Position numbers and translations under genes: made by a program
Shown: piece after piece, positions 12,367-24,521 of the stretch
How positions within the stretch are numbered: the stretch's first letter is position 1
Layout of the letters: each line of letters opens with the position of its first letter
The notes under the pieces: model-generated
Databases searched by the model: none
What the model saw: only the letters and a program-made list of their open reading frames with translations
Told to the model about the DNA's origin: nothing
Origin: Mangifera indica
Lineage: Eukaryota; Streptophyta; Magnoliopsida; Sapindales; Anacardiaceae
DNA: 64,000 bases
Assembly (NCBI RefSeq): GCF_011075055.1
Contig: NW_025401108.1
Coordinates: forward strand, 124,001 to 188,000
Reading direction: 5' to 3'

Positions 12367-15300
12367 CTATGTGAAGAGAAACTTTTTAACGAATGGAGTA
12401 GAGAATAGGTACTCTATGTGCATGCCGCCTCGATCAGATGATGGTAACATGGTGCCTTGAAGCTCCTCCATGGCTTTACTAGCTTGTTCAATTTCCTGGG
12501 AAATGAAGGGAACAAATGACCGTCAAGAGAGATCATAAATTCAAATTACACCATCTATTCATTAGCAGCTCAGTTCACTAACAGCTACTCAAATTTCTTG
12601 GGTTTGGCCATCATGGAACCATTACTAATATGTGGTCCCCCTTATTGAGCATCCATAATCATAGCAAAACAGTTGCCTATAACATCTCAAACATGTAAGC
12701 AATACCTCAAAATCAGCAAATGCAACTGGCATTCCACCTTTGGCACGCATTTTAAGCAAACTGAACCCTGGATATCTGGAACCAACAAAAAACAGATAAA
12801 GCCATTTAGTTTCCAGCCAAACAATTCACTGGATGATTGACAAAGACAAGAACATAGATATCATCAAAGAAAGAAGCAGAAAATCAAACACTCATCTCAT
12901 CAAGCAATAAATTTCAACAAACGGATACATAAGGTTGCAATCAACAACTTACAAAGACAAAGCTTGCTTGAGCTCATCTTCGGTGCAATTTGGACCTAAA
13001 TTTGCGATAAATAAAGTTGAGCATGTTTGAACAACGCCTTCAACAGTCTTTTCAGACTGCTCCCACAACCATTAGAAAAGATAAGAGTCAGAAACAACTC
13101 TATTCTGAGATGGTTTAAAAGAACTCACCACATTGATAATATGGTAATCTTTATATGTGAATCACTATTTGCATCATAAATAATATAAAGAATTCTGATT
13201 CAGTATTTTTACTCTCTCAATAGGTTTATGAGATAATACTGCCATCATACTGACCAGAGAACTATCAGTTATACCAAGAAATCTTTCAGCAAAGTTGAAT
13301 AAAATAGAAGTAAGGGCCTATCCTATATTAACATTCAAAGCAACAAAGTACAGATTTTTTGCCTCATTCTTATAACATTTTTCCTCAGGCTGTTGAGTGA
13401 TTCACTTACATTTATAGATGTTGCTTTGTCAGGAACAGCTGTTGTCTCACTGCATATTACCAGACACAAATACAAACTTAGTGATGCACAAAACGAGTCA
13501 CTATAACCTAATAAGCCACTCAGTAACCTATCAACTAAACATTGCAAACTTCAAAAACTTCTACTCAAATTTATAACCATGCTTTCTCTTCAAACCTGGT
13601 TTCATTTCCCGAATTATCCCTGTTGCCGGAACTAGTGTTGTCTCTTGGAGATGCTTCATCTGTGTCACTATCGCCTGAGCATGAGAAATGTACCAATATG
13701 AGCAAATATAATAAGGATAATGCCTATTTTTTCAATTTAACCTGAGAATATGTGCATTACCATCAGCACTTAATGTTTCTTGGGCATTAGCAGCTACTCT
13801 AGTTCTTTTATCAATAACAACATAAGCACCACCCCCTGTGAAATAAGAAATCAGCCAACCATCTTAAAGAGCATTTTGGGGTTAATTCAGACAATTAAAC
13901 TGGAGTTTCTTGCACTGATTTGCACTTATTTGGAGAAACTTCAAAACTTGTGTACCTGGTTTGCGTTTCTTCCTTGAGTTTGATCTAGCCAATTCAATAT
14001 GCAGGACTGATCCATTTTGTGGATCAAATTTAACACCCTAAAGATAATAATGAAGGAAACAAAGTCAAGAGCAAAATCAATTTCCAAAACCTTCACATCA
14101 TGTCAATAGAAAGGCAGCACTTCTTTCAGTTTCAAACTTTAGAGTATCACCCAAGGAGGTAAATTGACAAGAAAAATAATCAGAACCAAAACCCCATTCC
14201 TATTTGAGTTTTTTTGACTTAACAAAAATATGTTTATCAGAAAATTCACCAAATTGCTCATCTTTTAACGTTCACAATTACACAAACTCTCGGAATATTT
14301 TTTATTCTTTTCTTGTCAATACTTTATGAAGATTTAAAAAAGAAAAAAAAATCTCACCATAATAAAATAGGTGGACAAACTAAATATCTATTTCTAGCTA
14401 ACAATATTTCATCATCCAAAAAGATCTTTAATAAGAAAAATCACCATAAGATCATCATATCCAATTTGATGGCACCAAGACTTCTAAATCAAACAAATAC
14501 ATTACTGAACATTGAACTCTCACATTCAACTCGTGCATAGCTGCAATGGCAGATTGATGATTGAAGAATGTGGCAAATGCAACAACCTGCAAACAAGAAA
14601 TTAAAGCCTCTGATGTGTTACAAACCCCACTCTACTTATCTACGAACAATAAAAAAGATTGCAAACCAATAAATGACCAACATGTTTCAGCTGAAGGCAT
14701 TCTTTACTTCAGCTTTTACATTTGAGTAAAGGGTTATCACTTTACATTGTTTCTACCCATTTAAATTCTATTTAAAAAACCCACATGAAAATTGTTCAGT
14801 TCTCCCGGGAAACAACAGAAAGTTAAACGCGCCCAAACCCACCCACACCCCACACCACCACCACAAACAAACCCACCCACGCCCCCCAGCCCACCACCAA
14901 CCAACCCCCCCAAGCAAAACTGAAGAAAATGGAGCTACCTCCTTCTTAGTAAATAGTTCAGTTTTCCCGCGACATAATAAAAACTCCAAAATAATCTTAG
15001 GACAAAGAGAAGAAAATTAAACAAAAAAAGGGAGCTACCCAGATTTCAATCAAATTGCAGTCTTCTTAACGAAAGTTTCAAATTTTCACACAAAACAATC
15101 AGGAAATTATTATTATTTTTTTGGAGGAAACGATGTAGAAAAGAGGAATAAAGCTACCTGGTTGCCCCGCCCCGTGTACTTTAGCTGGCAAGAGTCGAAG
15201 CCAGGTTTCCGGCGAAAAAGGTTGTGAATCTCGCGCGGTTTGACGTCGTCTGGTAGGCCGGAGACGAAGAGGGTGTTTATGCCGATATCTTGGTGTTGGT

Positions 15301-15400
15301 GGAGGTGATGATAAGGATGATTATGAGGCGGCGTGGCCGGAGAATGATGGTGATGATGAAGAGAAGGCATGTAGTAAGGATCGTATGGCGGATGAGCCAT
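12367..15400 (-). CDS. Two-RRM RNA-binding protein (WHI3/scw1-like)
   Basis: Nine exons join in phase on the minus strand: 15158-15400, 14524-14586, 13956-14037, 13761-13835, 13596-13674, 13410-13449, 12953-13056, 12706-12775 and 12367-12495, giving 294 residues. The start MAHPPYDPYYM is followed by a His/Pro-rich stretch (LHHHHHSP.., PHNHPYHHLHQHQ). RRM 1 begins with NTLFVSGLPDDVKPREI, has VVAFATFFNHQSAIAAM as RNP1-like strand, and ends ..VLHIELARSNSRKKRK. A Ser/Asp-rich linker (GDSDTDEASPRDNTSSG) leads to RRM 2, with CSTLFIANLGPNCTEDEL, GGMPVAFADFE and a GGMHIEY end. It is most like Arabidopsis At3g13700. The last 11 residues (after HIEY) differ from the basic tail I expect in relatives, so the 3' end is the least certain part. 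RNA targets are unknown. Confidence 0.88.
14830..14912. repeat. C-rich tract (G-rich on the transcribed sense) in intron 1 of the RRM gene
   Basis: The plus strand is almost only C and A here, so the pre-mRNA is G-rich. Within 14872-14892 the minus strand has four runs of three or more G separated by loops of 2, 3 and 1 bases, a classical G-quadruplex motif. Confidence 0.8.
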
Positions 15401-15539
15401 TTCAATCAATGGATTGATTCTATTGAGTCCACCGGTCGTGTTGACGTTGCCGATTTAGAGGTTCTAAGTGTGACTTGCAGTTTATCGTAGGTCGAACCGC
15501 TAGTTCCCTCTGTTAATGACAAGGGGTTTTAGAATCAAT

Positions 15540-16615
15540 AAATGTGTGACATAAGGGCACTCCCGTTAAACTAAATTTATCTCAAACAATTTTATGTCTC
15601 TAGAGCTTGATAAACTCTTATTGTTTGCGACTTATAAGCTCTTCTTTAGGGTAGTAGTAGGTGAATTTGTATCGAGCTCTTGATCTAATAGTCATTCGAA
15701 TACAAACTAAGAGTAACCTCAGCAAAACATTATGCGCACTTAACTAACGAAATGTCAACGATTAACTCTTAACTTGTCAACGATACAACTACTCATATAA
15801 TTCGATCATTTCGTTACACGATATTTTTTCAAGGTTAAGGTATAGATTTAGTATCTCTTTGAATGAACCCTCCGTATACATAGATTAGTGTATATCAACG
15901 ATCAAATGATATTGAATGAAGCACCAACCTAATCTCACTCTGACCACAAATTTAAGTAGTTATTGTCATCCATCAATAGGCTTATATAAAATATTCATTC
16001 CTTTGTTCAATAATGATGAATCCTCTTTTGATCCATCATAGTTTCATACATCTTTTGATATGACAAATCATCACATTTTTGACAACCTTCTATAAAGACT
16101 ACGTTGGATTGGTGTTAAACCATACCAATCATTGCGTAAGATGATCTGATAACCTCAAATTTAGGGATCACATGTACCACCATTTATTAAGAGAATTTGT
16201 TTCATATGTACTAAAATAACCATTTATATGAAACCCTTTTAGAGGATCTGTATGGTTAACACATCTATAACATGCACCCATGTATTGCACCAAGCTATTA
16301 ACAAACAACTTTGACATGTGAAATCTGTCACCATCATTCAATAAGGTTATTCGACACTATAATAGTTTTAACTATATTTCATGTGTCTTTAGTGAAGGTA
16401 ATATAAAAAATATGAACGTTTTAAGAATGATCACCTAATGTAAATATAGGGTCTTCACGATCAATTGACATACACTGAATTCTCATCATGGTTCAACCAT
16501 TCTAAGGTCTTGTTATAAATATATACTCTTACGAACAAAGAAAACCACAAGAAATTACATATTTGACTTTTATTAATGAATTTGTATTGTTAAGAGGATT
16601 GATTCTAGGGCACCA
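15540..16615 (-). mobile_element. Possible Copia-type LTR remnant
   Basis: Read on the minus strand from about 16,620, the sequence starts with a purine-rich stretch followed by TTGGTGCCCTAGAATC and AATCCTCTTAACAATAC, which looks like the polypurine tract and LTR start common in plant Copia elements. The following ~1 kb has no coding capacity. I could not find a partner LTR or the exact far end, so boundaries are approximate and it may be a solo LTR. Confidence 0.4.
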
Positions 16616-18180
16616 ACCTCCATAATCTCTTATTTGCACTATAGTCAATCATTCACGTAAACAACATTGGATGATCGTACGTGTTGATCATGCTTTTGTT
16701 GCAATGGAGTGTTTATTTTGTTGATATCATTAGTTCATTAATTTTCCAAGGTTAGCAAACCTTTTTTTTTAATTATTTTTGCTAAGGTAAAATCCTCTAA
16801 GTATGCAATTAGATCCATTGATGAGACCAAGATTCCATAAGGCAATGGTTTAACATTACTATACCAAATCAAATATGCCTAAAGTCAAGATCAATTCATC
16901 ATTTGAACTTTCACATTCATCATGCATTTCAAATGCCTAACACAACTTTCATAATAGAATTTATATAACTGACACATGTGACCTGTCTATTTTATTTATA
17001 TTCTTGTTTATGACCTAACTTATTACTATCACTATTCCTCAAGCAATAATTTCATTTTTCATAAACAAAGAAATTATCTACATTCCTTTCCAACGGTTTA
17101 AGGATAATTTTTTGTTTGTTGTACAACAACACTTATTTGAACATAATTAATATCTCTTAAGAGTATCTGAAGTATTTGAGATATCAATTTAAGTACACAA
17201 CATGACGTACATGATTATTCTAATAGCAAATTTTAGTAGAAATCAAATCATCTTTATCTCTGACTTCTTATGTCTAACAACACATTTCCTAATAGAGACA
17301 TATCCCATGTGACGTAAAGGGATCCTTTCGAATCCTTTTATGCTAGATTTCTTCAACTTTTCATTCATTTTATACACTCTAACTTAAATTCTTTGGAGTT
17401 ATATAGGAGAAAGGTAATGAAAAGTTGGTGTTTTATGGACAACTACAATTCCACTGGTAGTATATAGAAGGATTAACAAATTGATTGAATTAACTAGAAA
17501 TATTTTAATGATTTTCGTTGGATTTGAAGAGTTTCGAGGTCCTTGATAGAAATAGAATTCTAACAATGACGTGTACATTGGTTGGGAGAAGACAATAGTG
17601 TGACTGTCACATGTGGTAGATATTTGACACTCCATGTGTGCATGCAATATATTATTTTTCTACACATGAATGTTTCAAGCTTTGAAAAAGTTATGGATGA
17701 AAAGTTGTGGAGATCACTTAATATGCAAACCTCTGTGCATATGGCCACCATTTAGGTATGCCAAAATAGGCAAACCGCCAAATACAAGAAAAAGAGATCT
17801 AACCCAACAACTAAGGAAGAAAAAAAATTTACACTTAGGTGTAGCACTTGCAATATTTTGGGGCATAACGAGGGCAATTGCAAGGAAAACGGATGAGAAA
17901 TAGTCTAATAGTCATTTTCCCTTTCTTGTGCCTTAAGGTTACGACACCTTTTGGTCTGTTGTCATAATGATAGTACTTCTCTTCATTGTCAATCGAAGGT
18001 TCTTTCATCTTTTCTCTCTCCATTGCCAATCGAAGGTCCTTTCATCTTTTCCTTCTATAAATTTTATCTTCAAATATGGTTTAGGCATCAAATGAGAATT
18101 TACTGTTATTTACTTTTTTTTTTTATAACTAAAATTGAATTCACTTTTTTTTTAGTAAATAAAAATCCCAGTAAATAAGA
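16616..18180. other. Intergenic DNA, probable unclassified repeat
   Basis: Only short frames without domains. The region is likely decayed repeat DNA next to the LTR-like sequence, but nothing specific can be named. Confidence 0.3.
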
Positions 18181-18620
18181 TATTTTAAGAATCCGCATAA
18201 TTTGATTCAAATTATAAAATTTAATCAAATATCTTAAGCATTATAGTTCAGTTTAAATTATAAAATAGTTTAGTTTTAATTAAATAATTTTTAAACTGTT
18301 TTTTAAAATTTATATTACAGTTTGAACAATCTTTAAACTGAACCAAGTCATAAACCATATTTTTTAAAATATATATAAAATTATATCTATAAAAATCTTT
18401 TAATAAATAATTAAGTGTATAACTTATTTTTTTATTAATTTTATTAAATAATATATATTTAAAAATACATTATTTTAATTAATTCAAATTATAATCTAAA
18501 CTAGATTAAACTATATTTTTTCAGTTTAATTTAATTTAAAAATTATTTAAATTAATTTTTAATTTAATTTAAAAAAATTTTAAACTACACCAAACTCAAT
18601 TATACCTTCCATCTCCTCTG
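18181..18620. repeat. Very AT-rich degenerate repeat
   Basis: Recurring TTTAAACTG / AGTTTAAATTA-like words on both strands in an almost pure A/T background make this look like an old palindromic repeat. No borders could be set. Confidence 0.45.
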
Positions 18621-18891
18621 CTATCACATAAGTTTCAGCAAATTGAAGTAAGTAAAAACAGATAAAATTGATTTTGTTGGTAGTTTACATTTCAGTGCAT
18701 TGGGATTATAACAAATAAAAATAAAAAATCATAATAATGTTTAAAAAATAATAATAATAATAATACTTAGATTGGATCCGCTCCAGATGTTATTCAAATA
18801 AATCCAGAAAGCTCAAACTTAATTAACACCTCTTCTTCCACCTACCCGTCAAACCAAATTCAAAATCATAAACTTTAACAAATAGCAAACG

Positions 18892-19458
18892 TTAAGAAGA
18901 CGAAGATCCAGCTGAAGTCGCCGTCATCAACCCTGCAGCTTCTTCATCCAACGATAAATCATCCGTCCTCCTGAACGCCGCGTGCACCGCCACAACTACC
19001 ACCCCTATAAGCAGCGACACTAAGATATTGACCGTGGCGTCCGTCAAGAACAAGAAGACAAGAGTCAGCACCGACAAGACGATGAGGACAACACGATCGT
19101 CGATCATGCGGCCGAAAACCACCAAAGGCTCATCGCGCAGGAAGTAAAGAAACAACCACGCAGCCATCATGATTATGAACACAATCAACGAGATAGGGTG
19201 CCACAAGAGACTGAGAAACAATATCAACAGCACGATGATGGCGTAGTTCATGCGAAAAAACGAAACATTAGTTTTGATTCTGACGAAAGCTTCTTGGAAG
19301 TTGGACGGTAACTTGAGGGAGTGGAAATCGAACATGACTCTCCAAGGATGGCGGGAGCCTAGGCCGGCTTTGATTCGTTCTTTGGCGCGGGAGATGTAGT
19401 CGAGGTTGGAGGAGGGGCTGGCGGAGGAGGAGGTGGGAATGGTGCCGTAGGTGGTCAT
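18892..19458 (-). CDS. PRA1F: PRA1 family protein F (prenylated Rab acceptor)
   Basis: An intronless gene of 188 residues. It starts [11 protein letters not shown], a conserved N-terminus of the plant PRA1.F group, then [20 protein letters not shown] and a cytosolic segment to about residue 70. Two hydrophobic blocks follow, each long enough for two membrane passes: [20 protein letters not shown].. to FLYFLRD (about 72-110) and [16 protein letters not shown].. to [11 protein letters not shown] (about 123-167), ending with an acidic tail ([12 protein letters not shown]). PRA1 proteins act in the early secretory pathway and bind prenylated Rab GTPases. Intronless structure and sequence match Arabidopsis At1g55190/At3g13710/At3g13720. 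A second 81-codon frame overlapping the 5' half is a shadow. Confidence 0.95.
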   Translation of the reverse strand: MTTYGTIPTSSSASPSSNLDYISRAKERIKAGLGSRHPWRVMFDFHSLKLPSNFQEAFVRIKTNVSFFRMNYAIIVLLILFLSLLWHPISLIVFIIMMAAWLFLYFLRDEPLVVFGRMIDDRVVLIVLSVLTLVFLFLTDATVNILVSLLIGVVVVAVHAAFRRTDDLSLDEEAAGLMTATSAGSSSS

Positions 19459-19553
19459 TTTTCCGGCGGGGGTTTGACTTGTAGGTTTGGGTGGTGGGTG
19501 AGAGCAGAGGCAAATTGAAGAAAACGAAATAAGGCGGTGAAGAGAATAGAGAA

Positions 19554-19563
19554 TATTTATATA
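19554..19563 (-). promoter_or_regulatory. Probable TATA box of the PRA1.F gene
   Basis: TATATAAATA on the minus strand, about 95 bp before the PRA1.F start codon, with a CCAAT just upstream. The spacing suits a short leader. Confidence 0.6.
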
Positions 19564-19619
19564 ATTATTGGCGTCAAAATCAAATTCTAATCTTTAAATC
19601 GCAAAAATTAGGTAATAAA

Positions 19620-19985
19620 AAATGCACTAGATTTCACAAAAAAATTATCTACCGTTGATTGTCAATCTAATTGATGATAATAGCGCACTAAGCAGTGTGG
19701 GGACAGGAGCAATTAGGCGACGGCAGGATACTACCGAGGCCGCCAGCTTTGGCCACGTTGCATGTCCCAAGCTGCTGGAAACTTGTACGGACTTTCTTTT
19801 TATCGATCAAGAAATTTGCCTACCTTATGGGTGTCAGAAATTTTTATTTTAATTAAAAATAAAGATAAATTGTTAATTGATACCTCTATTAATTTTTTAG
19901 ATTAAAAAAGATAAAATAATTTATAATAAAAACATATAGTTTATATTGGATGAATAAACGAATTTTTGAGATTAAAATTTGGAGC
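19620..19985. other. Upstream region of PRA1.F, no gene seen
   Basis: A GC-richer patch at 19690-19800 is flanked by AT-rich DNA; the 65-codon frame there has no domain. It may be promoter DNA. Confidence 0.35.
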
Positions 19986-20600
19986 GTCGTCGTTTTATCC
20001 ATGTTGGGTGGAAAATAGTCATGTGAAGTGGAAAGTAGTTATTGGGCGTTAGCGACGTCCATGTGCACTTTTATTATGGAGATTCTGAGATTGTCGTTTT
20101 CATTAGGGGGATGGACTATTCCCCACCCAACATGTAGCGCAACATAGAAGGGTATTAATGGTAATTCAAAAATTTAAATACCTAGATTAACTTTTATTAA
20201 AATTTTTTATTAAAGATAAAAATAAAATCGTTATTTTATTATTAAATTATAAAACCTTTAAAAATTATATTATTTTATCTTTATAATTTGAAAAACTAAT
20301 AATTTTTCTTTGGGATTTAGTTTTAAAAACTTGTTATTTTTTTTTTAAAATTTGAAAAATTTTTCAGTCAACAAATTCGATGAGTCATTGATGGCCAAAA
20401 CTTTAGAAAGACATGACAAAACGTTCTTCATAGTCCTGATATCAAAGGACGACGTTTCATCGTCTAGATAAAATATTGTCTCTAGATTGATGATGCTTCG
20501 AAATGGCAAAGTGTTATTGATTTGAATAACACTTTATCAAAAAGTGTCATCGATCTAAAAGATGGAGGAAGTGTTGGGGATTAAGTAATATGCATGAATA
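19986..20600. repeat. Decayed relative of the long-TIR fold-back family
   Basis: The words GGGTGGAAAATAGTC (near 20005), then AT-rich arms with AAAACTAATAATTTTTC and an interior with CGTCTAGATAAAA resemble the arms and interior of the GGCCAAA.. elements. No intact termini or target duplication were found. Confidence 0.35.
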
Positions 20601-21223
20601 ACCAATATAAAATATCAACTTTCAATTTTGATTAGATCAAAACAATGAATCAAGAAAAGATTGTGGCCCAGACTATTGCATGATTGAAGAAATAATTCAG
20701 ACAAGAAAAGAAAGATGAATTGATGAGAATTGGAAGTAGGTGGGTGTCCATTACTACATAAATTGTCACATTCTTTTCATTTTATTGTTATTGTTGTTGC
20801 ACTCTTGCCTTATTATTTCACCATCCATTATTACATTATGAATTTGTCTTTGAAAAAAAAAAAAAACACTCTCAATATTTTTTTTTAAGTAATTATTTAT
20901 TGGACAACATTTGTATAAATAATTAAATGAAAAAAAAATGACACAAGTTTCATTTGTATTAATATGCAGACCCTTTTATCATGTTTATTGATGAAATCAT
21001 GTCAATTAATTGCTAAGAATCTTTATTTATTTTTTTAAATGTCTGATGATAACTTTAAATAAATTCAAATGTGTACATAATTGATTGAAATATCCATAAT
21101 AAAGGAATGTCAAAAAATTTATGGTAGAGAGATAGACTTTTCGAAGATATTTATTAGTTTGGGGCTGCAAAGCAATGAGCTTTTATTTGATAGCGCATGT
21201 TTTATTATTTTTAGTTGGAATTA
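20601..21223. other. Intergenic DNA, nothing specific
   Basis: AT-rich sequence with homopolymer A and T runs. No coding or repeat signal that I can define. Confidence 0.4.
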
Positions 21224-21755
21224 GGGATGGATTCGGATCGGGCCGAGCCTAAACATCCTTTTGCTCAAGTTCTACTCGAATTAAAAATGATTTGGTTAGA
21301 GTTCGACTCGAGTTTGGTTTGGATGAAAAACTTCTCAACTCAGTTTGATTCGAGTTTGACTCGATTTCATAATCGAATTAATTGTTCGAATTCATAGTTT
21401 GGTTTGACTATAATCAATAGTTCGAATTGACGGTTCGAATGCATGGTTTGAGTTTGTGATTTATTGACAAAATGATGTCATTTTATCCAAATAATATTTA
21501 AAATTTATGATTCGAGCCATGAATTCAAACTGGACTGAGCCACGAATTCAAATTGCTAATTCAAACTATTGAATTTGAGCAGATTCGAGTAATAAATTCT
21601 AGTCGAATCTAGCTACAAATTTGAATTAAAAAACAAGCAAATCTTTTAATTCGAATTCAATTTGAATTTGAATCAAATAAATTTGAGCTAAACTAAATCG
21701 AATTGAATTAGCTTTCGAGACCGAGTTGACTCGGATCATATCCAGGCCTAGGAAT
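21224..21755. repeat. TCGAG-rich palindromic repeat, copy 1
   Basis: Dense in TCGAATT, TTCGAGT and GACTCGAG words. Starts near GGATTCGGATCGGGCC and ends near GGATCATATCCAGGCC, so the ends are roughly inverted. A related copy lies at about 45467-45925, sharing AACATCCTTT and ACTCAAGTTC near the start. Confidence 0.65.
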
Positions 21756-23195
21756 GATTAAGAGTTTCGTATTGTTTTAGAAATAAGACAGGGTACTTAA
21801 TCACTTAACTTTATTTAGGGGGACTAAATGATTTTAGCTAATATTGTAGGAATTATTGTAGCACCACACTCCGAAGGTTTTGTTCCTCAAGGTCGAATGT
21901 TATTTACTTAACCTTGACTATTCAACAAATATATAATCAATCATACGATTGATTGAATAACCTTATTTATGCATTAATAAATCTCAAGTATCAATAATCC
22001 CAAGCCTAACAACTAATAAATGTGTGCACGCAAATAATATTTAACAAATGATCTATCAACAAAAATCACAATACAGTATCTAATCTTATTGATGAATCCA
22101 TTTATTGTATGTTGCCCTATCATTGATTGACTATGTTCTTGTCATCACATTTATGTCTCTCATCTGTGAAATTAAAAAAAAAAAAAAGTGATAAACACGC
22201 AGTAAGTATAGATAATCTATCCAACTTGTATTCACCTTCCTATTTGTATTCTATGCATCCTCAATTTTCTTTTTCTATATAATTCTAAGGCTAATCGGAA
22301 CTCAACCGAATGAGGAAATTGGTACTCCAATCATGTGACTAATTTCTAATACCATATTTGTTCTAGTTCTCCTATTATAGTTTCCATTCAACAAACTCAC
22401 GATCTTGGAAAATCAATCTCTAGATCTCAATCGATAGACTATTTACATCTTGGTAAATCCTACACTTATTGACAGACTCGCAATATTGACAATTCAATCT
22501 ATGAACACCAATCGATGGACTATCTCTCATCCTATCTACGGGTATATGTCTACGTCATAGATACTCTCTCACATCAGCCTAATATCTTGCGTTGTGAATT
22601 TTATATTCCATAAATATCGTCTCATCTCATTTTCCACAAGATTGTCTAAATCCCTAATGATACTCAATGATCTAGAATCATATCTCTAATCATCTAACTC
22701 TTTCCATCATTCACTTGGTGCATTTATTCATTTCTCATGCCTATTCTAGTTTTGTATCTATCAAGCACATCCTGCACCTTAGCGTGCCTTATCCTCTTTT
22801 TAATATACTTGGAATAGTCATGTGTACAATCATCAATGAATCGATCAGGTGCATTAATAGTTCTTCCTATGCACGATCATATACTCGACCATATACATAC
22901 ATGCTTTATTCATTACATGAACGTTCACAACCTTGTAATCACAAACGTAGATGCATATTTTCTCCAGTGTACGGGCGTGTCTCATTTGTGTGCACAATCA
23001 TGCATCTTCATTACATTATCCACCTTTTTCCTCTCTTCCTCATGTCAGTATTATCATAATTTTCCATTCATGCATAGTTGTGCATCTCTTTGATGCACGA
23101 ACATACATGATGTCCTTTGTTTCAATTATATGAATATAACCATTAGAACAGTGTTGGATGATTTTACCCCAAAGTATAAAGAAGATTTTGATTAA
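21756..23195. other. Intergenic DNA, probably decayed repeat
   Basis: Long stretch without exons. Between 22380 and 22560 the phrase 'AATCTC..ATCAATCGATAGACTATTTACATCTTGG' is echoed in altered form, which suggests an old tandem or repeat-derived sequence. Frames at 22715-23133 overlap in all three phases and lack domains. Confidence 0.35.
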
Positions 23196-23340
23196 AAATA
23201 AAACTATGTATACATACAAATTGTATTAACTTATTTATATGATTGAATGGTGTAATTGTTTATTTTTTTTTATATTTCAAAATCACTTAATCGAATATTA
23301 TCATATTATATGAATAAGTTTGTACTTATAATATCACTTT
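23196..23340. repeat. 180-bp MITE family, diverged copy
   Basis: Begins AATAAAACTATGTATAC, as in the well-preserved copies, and ends with an inverted GTACTTATAATATCAC-like end. Possible imperfect 9-bp duplication TTTTGATTA / TTTTGATCG. Confidence 0.45.
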
Positions 23341-23524
23341 TTGATCGATACTGACCCATCTTTAAAATGTAAACTATTACACAGAGAATTTCCAACAAAA
23401 AATTACTATTTGTCAAGTCTTTATCGAATAAAGTGGGTGTAAAAAAAGAGTATAAAGTCTTTATTGAGGATTTTTTTTTTTTGTTTGTTTCAATGTTGAT
23501 TGTCTATTTTATGTTTTACTATTT

Positions 23525-23822
23525 CAATCAATGATTTGAAAACTGGACTAAACCAGCCAATTCAACCAGTTGAATCAAGAACTTGTTTTAAATTCGATTC
23601 GGTTAATATAAAAATTTGGTTTTATTATTGACTCGATCAAATCCAGCCAAAAACAGGTTTCGATTGGGTTTGACTTTTGAATTTTTTTAAATTTTAATTA
23701 TTTTAAAATAATTTGATTTTTTTATTTTTTTATTATTCTCTGATTGAATCGATTGAACCGGTTGAACCAAAAATTAATAAGATAATTGATTCGATCACCG
23801 GTCTGGTTTTAAAAACATAGAT
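23525..23822. repeat. Non-autonomous element with GAAAACTGGACTAAACC ends
   Basis: Left end TTTGAAAACTGGACTAAACCAG and right end ..CACCGGTCTGGTTTTAAAAACA are imperfect inverted repeats around a TTGATTCGGTT / AACCGGTTGAACC interior. This type of short element is common in plants and is probably hAT-like, but no target duplication was confirmed. Confidence 0.5.
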
Positions 23823-23881
23823 TTCAATTATGCATTTGTTAATTTTTGTTAATAAATGTCATCTTTTTTAATTAAAAATTG

Positions 23882-23882
<1 letters not shown>

Positions 23883-23943
<61 letters not shown>
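23883..23943. repeat. (TA)n microsatellite, about 30 units
   Basis: About 60 bp of uninterrupted TA. Confidence 0.95.
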
Positions 23944-23948
<5 letters not shown>

Positions 23949-24054
23949 GTGATTTAGAAAGGGCAAGGGTTTGTTTTTTCGTAAAAAATGAGAGATTCAA
24001 CATAGAAATGAGCAAATCACATTGTTAGCATTGATATACCTAGTATTCTCAGCT

Positions 24055-24251
24055 ATTGGAAAACAATAAAACTATGTGTACCTAATTTTGATACATAATT
24101 TATGTACACAGATGAGGTGTCATCATGTGATTAGATTTTTTTTATCATATGATGACACATGTTTTAAAATTACCTAATTGCATTATGACACATTATTATG
24201 TACATGAATTGTGTACTAAATTGGATACACATAGCATTGCTCATTGGAAAA
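24055..24251. mobile_element. 180-bp MITE with exact 9-bp target duplication (copy A)
   Basis: Element 24064-24242 (179 bp) starts CAATAAAACTATGTGTACC and ends ..ACACATAGCATTGCTC; the ends are imperfect inverted repeats that extend inwards. It is flanked by ATTGGAAAA at 24055-24063 and 24243-24251. The interior has the phrase ATCATATGATGACACAT. Nine-bp duplication points to Mutator-type transposition in trans. Confidence 0.88.
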
Positions 24252-24521
24252 ATCACACCCCCAATCGTGATTATGACATAAAATTGGCAAAATATAATTT
24301 TTTAGGTAAGCAAATTTATGGGTAAAATATAAATTTACTTGCCAAACTTCCGTCAAAAGGGTAAATAATATTTGATAGTAAGAGGAATAAGGGAGTTAAT
24401 TAATATTTTTTTAGACACTAATGCTTAGAGGATTGATTGATACTTTATACTAGGCATGTCGGGTTTTCTTTATACTTTTCTATTTGCTAATGCATATCAG
24501 ATTAATTAATATTTTACGATG
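24252..24521. other. Spacer between repeats
   Basis: No feature seen. Confidence 0.4.

Noticed and set aside
14768..14989. Gly/Trp-rich 73-codon frame on the minus strand
   Set aside because: Low-complexity G/T-rich tract within intron 1 of the RRM gene.
18892..19513. 81-codon minus-strand frame starting upstream of PRA1.F (19268-19513)
   Set aside because: Overlaps the PRA1.F coding region in another phase and is only His/Arg/Pro-rich shadow translation.
22715..23133. Three overlapping frames of 60-114 codons
   Set aside because: Open in all three phases at once with no domain, a chance effect of pyrimidine-rich repeat DNA.
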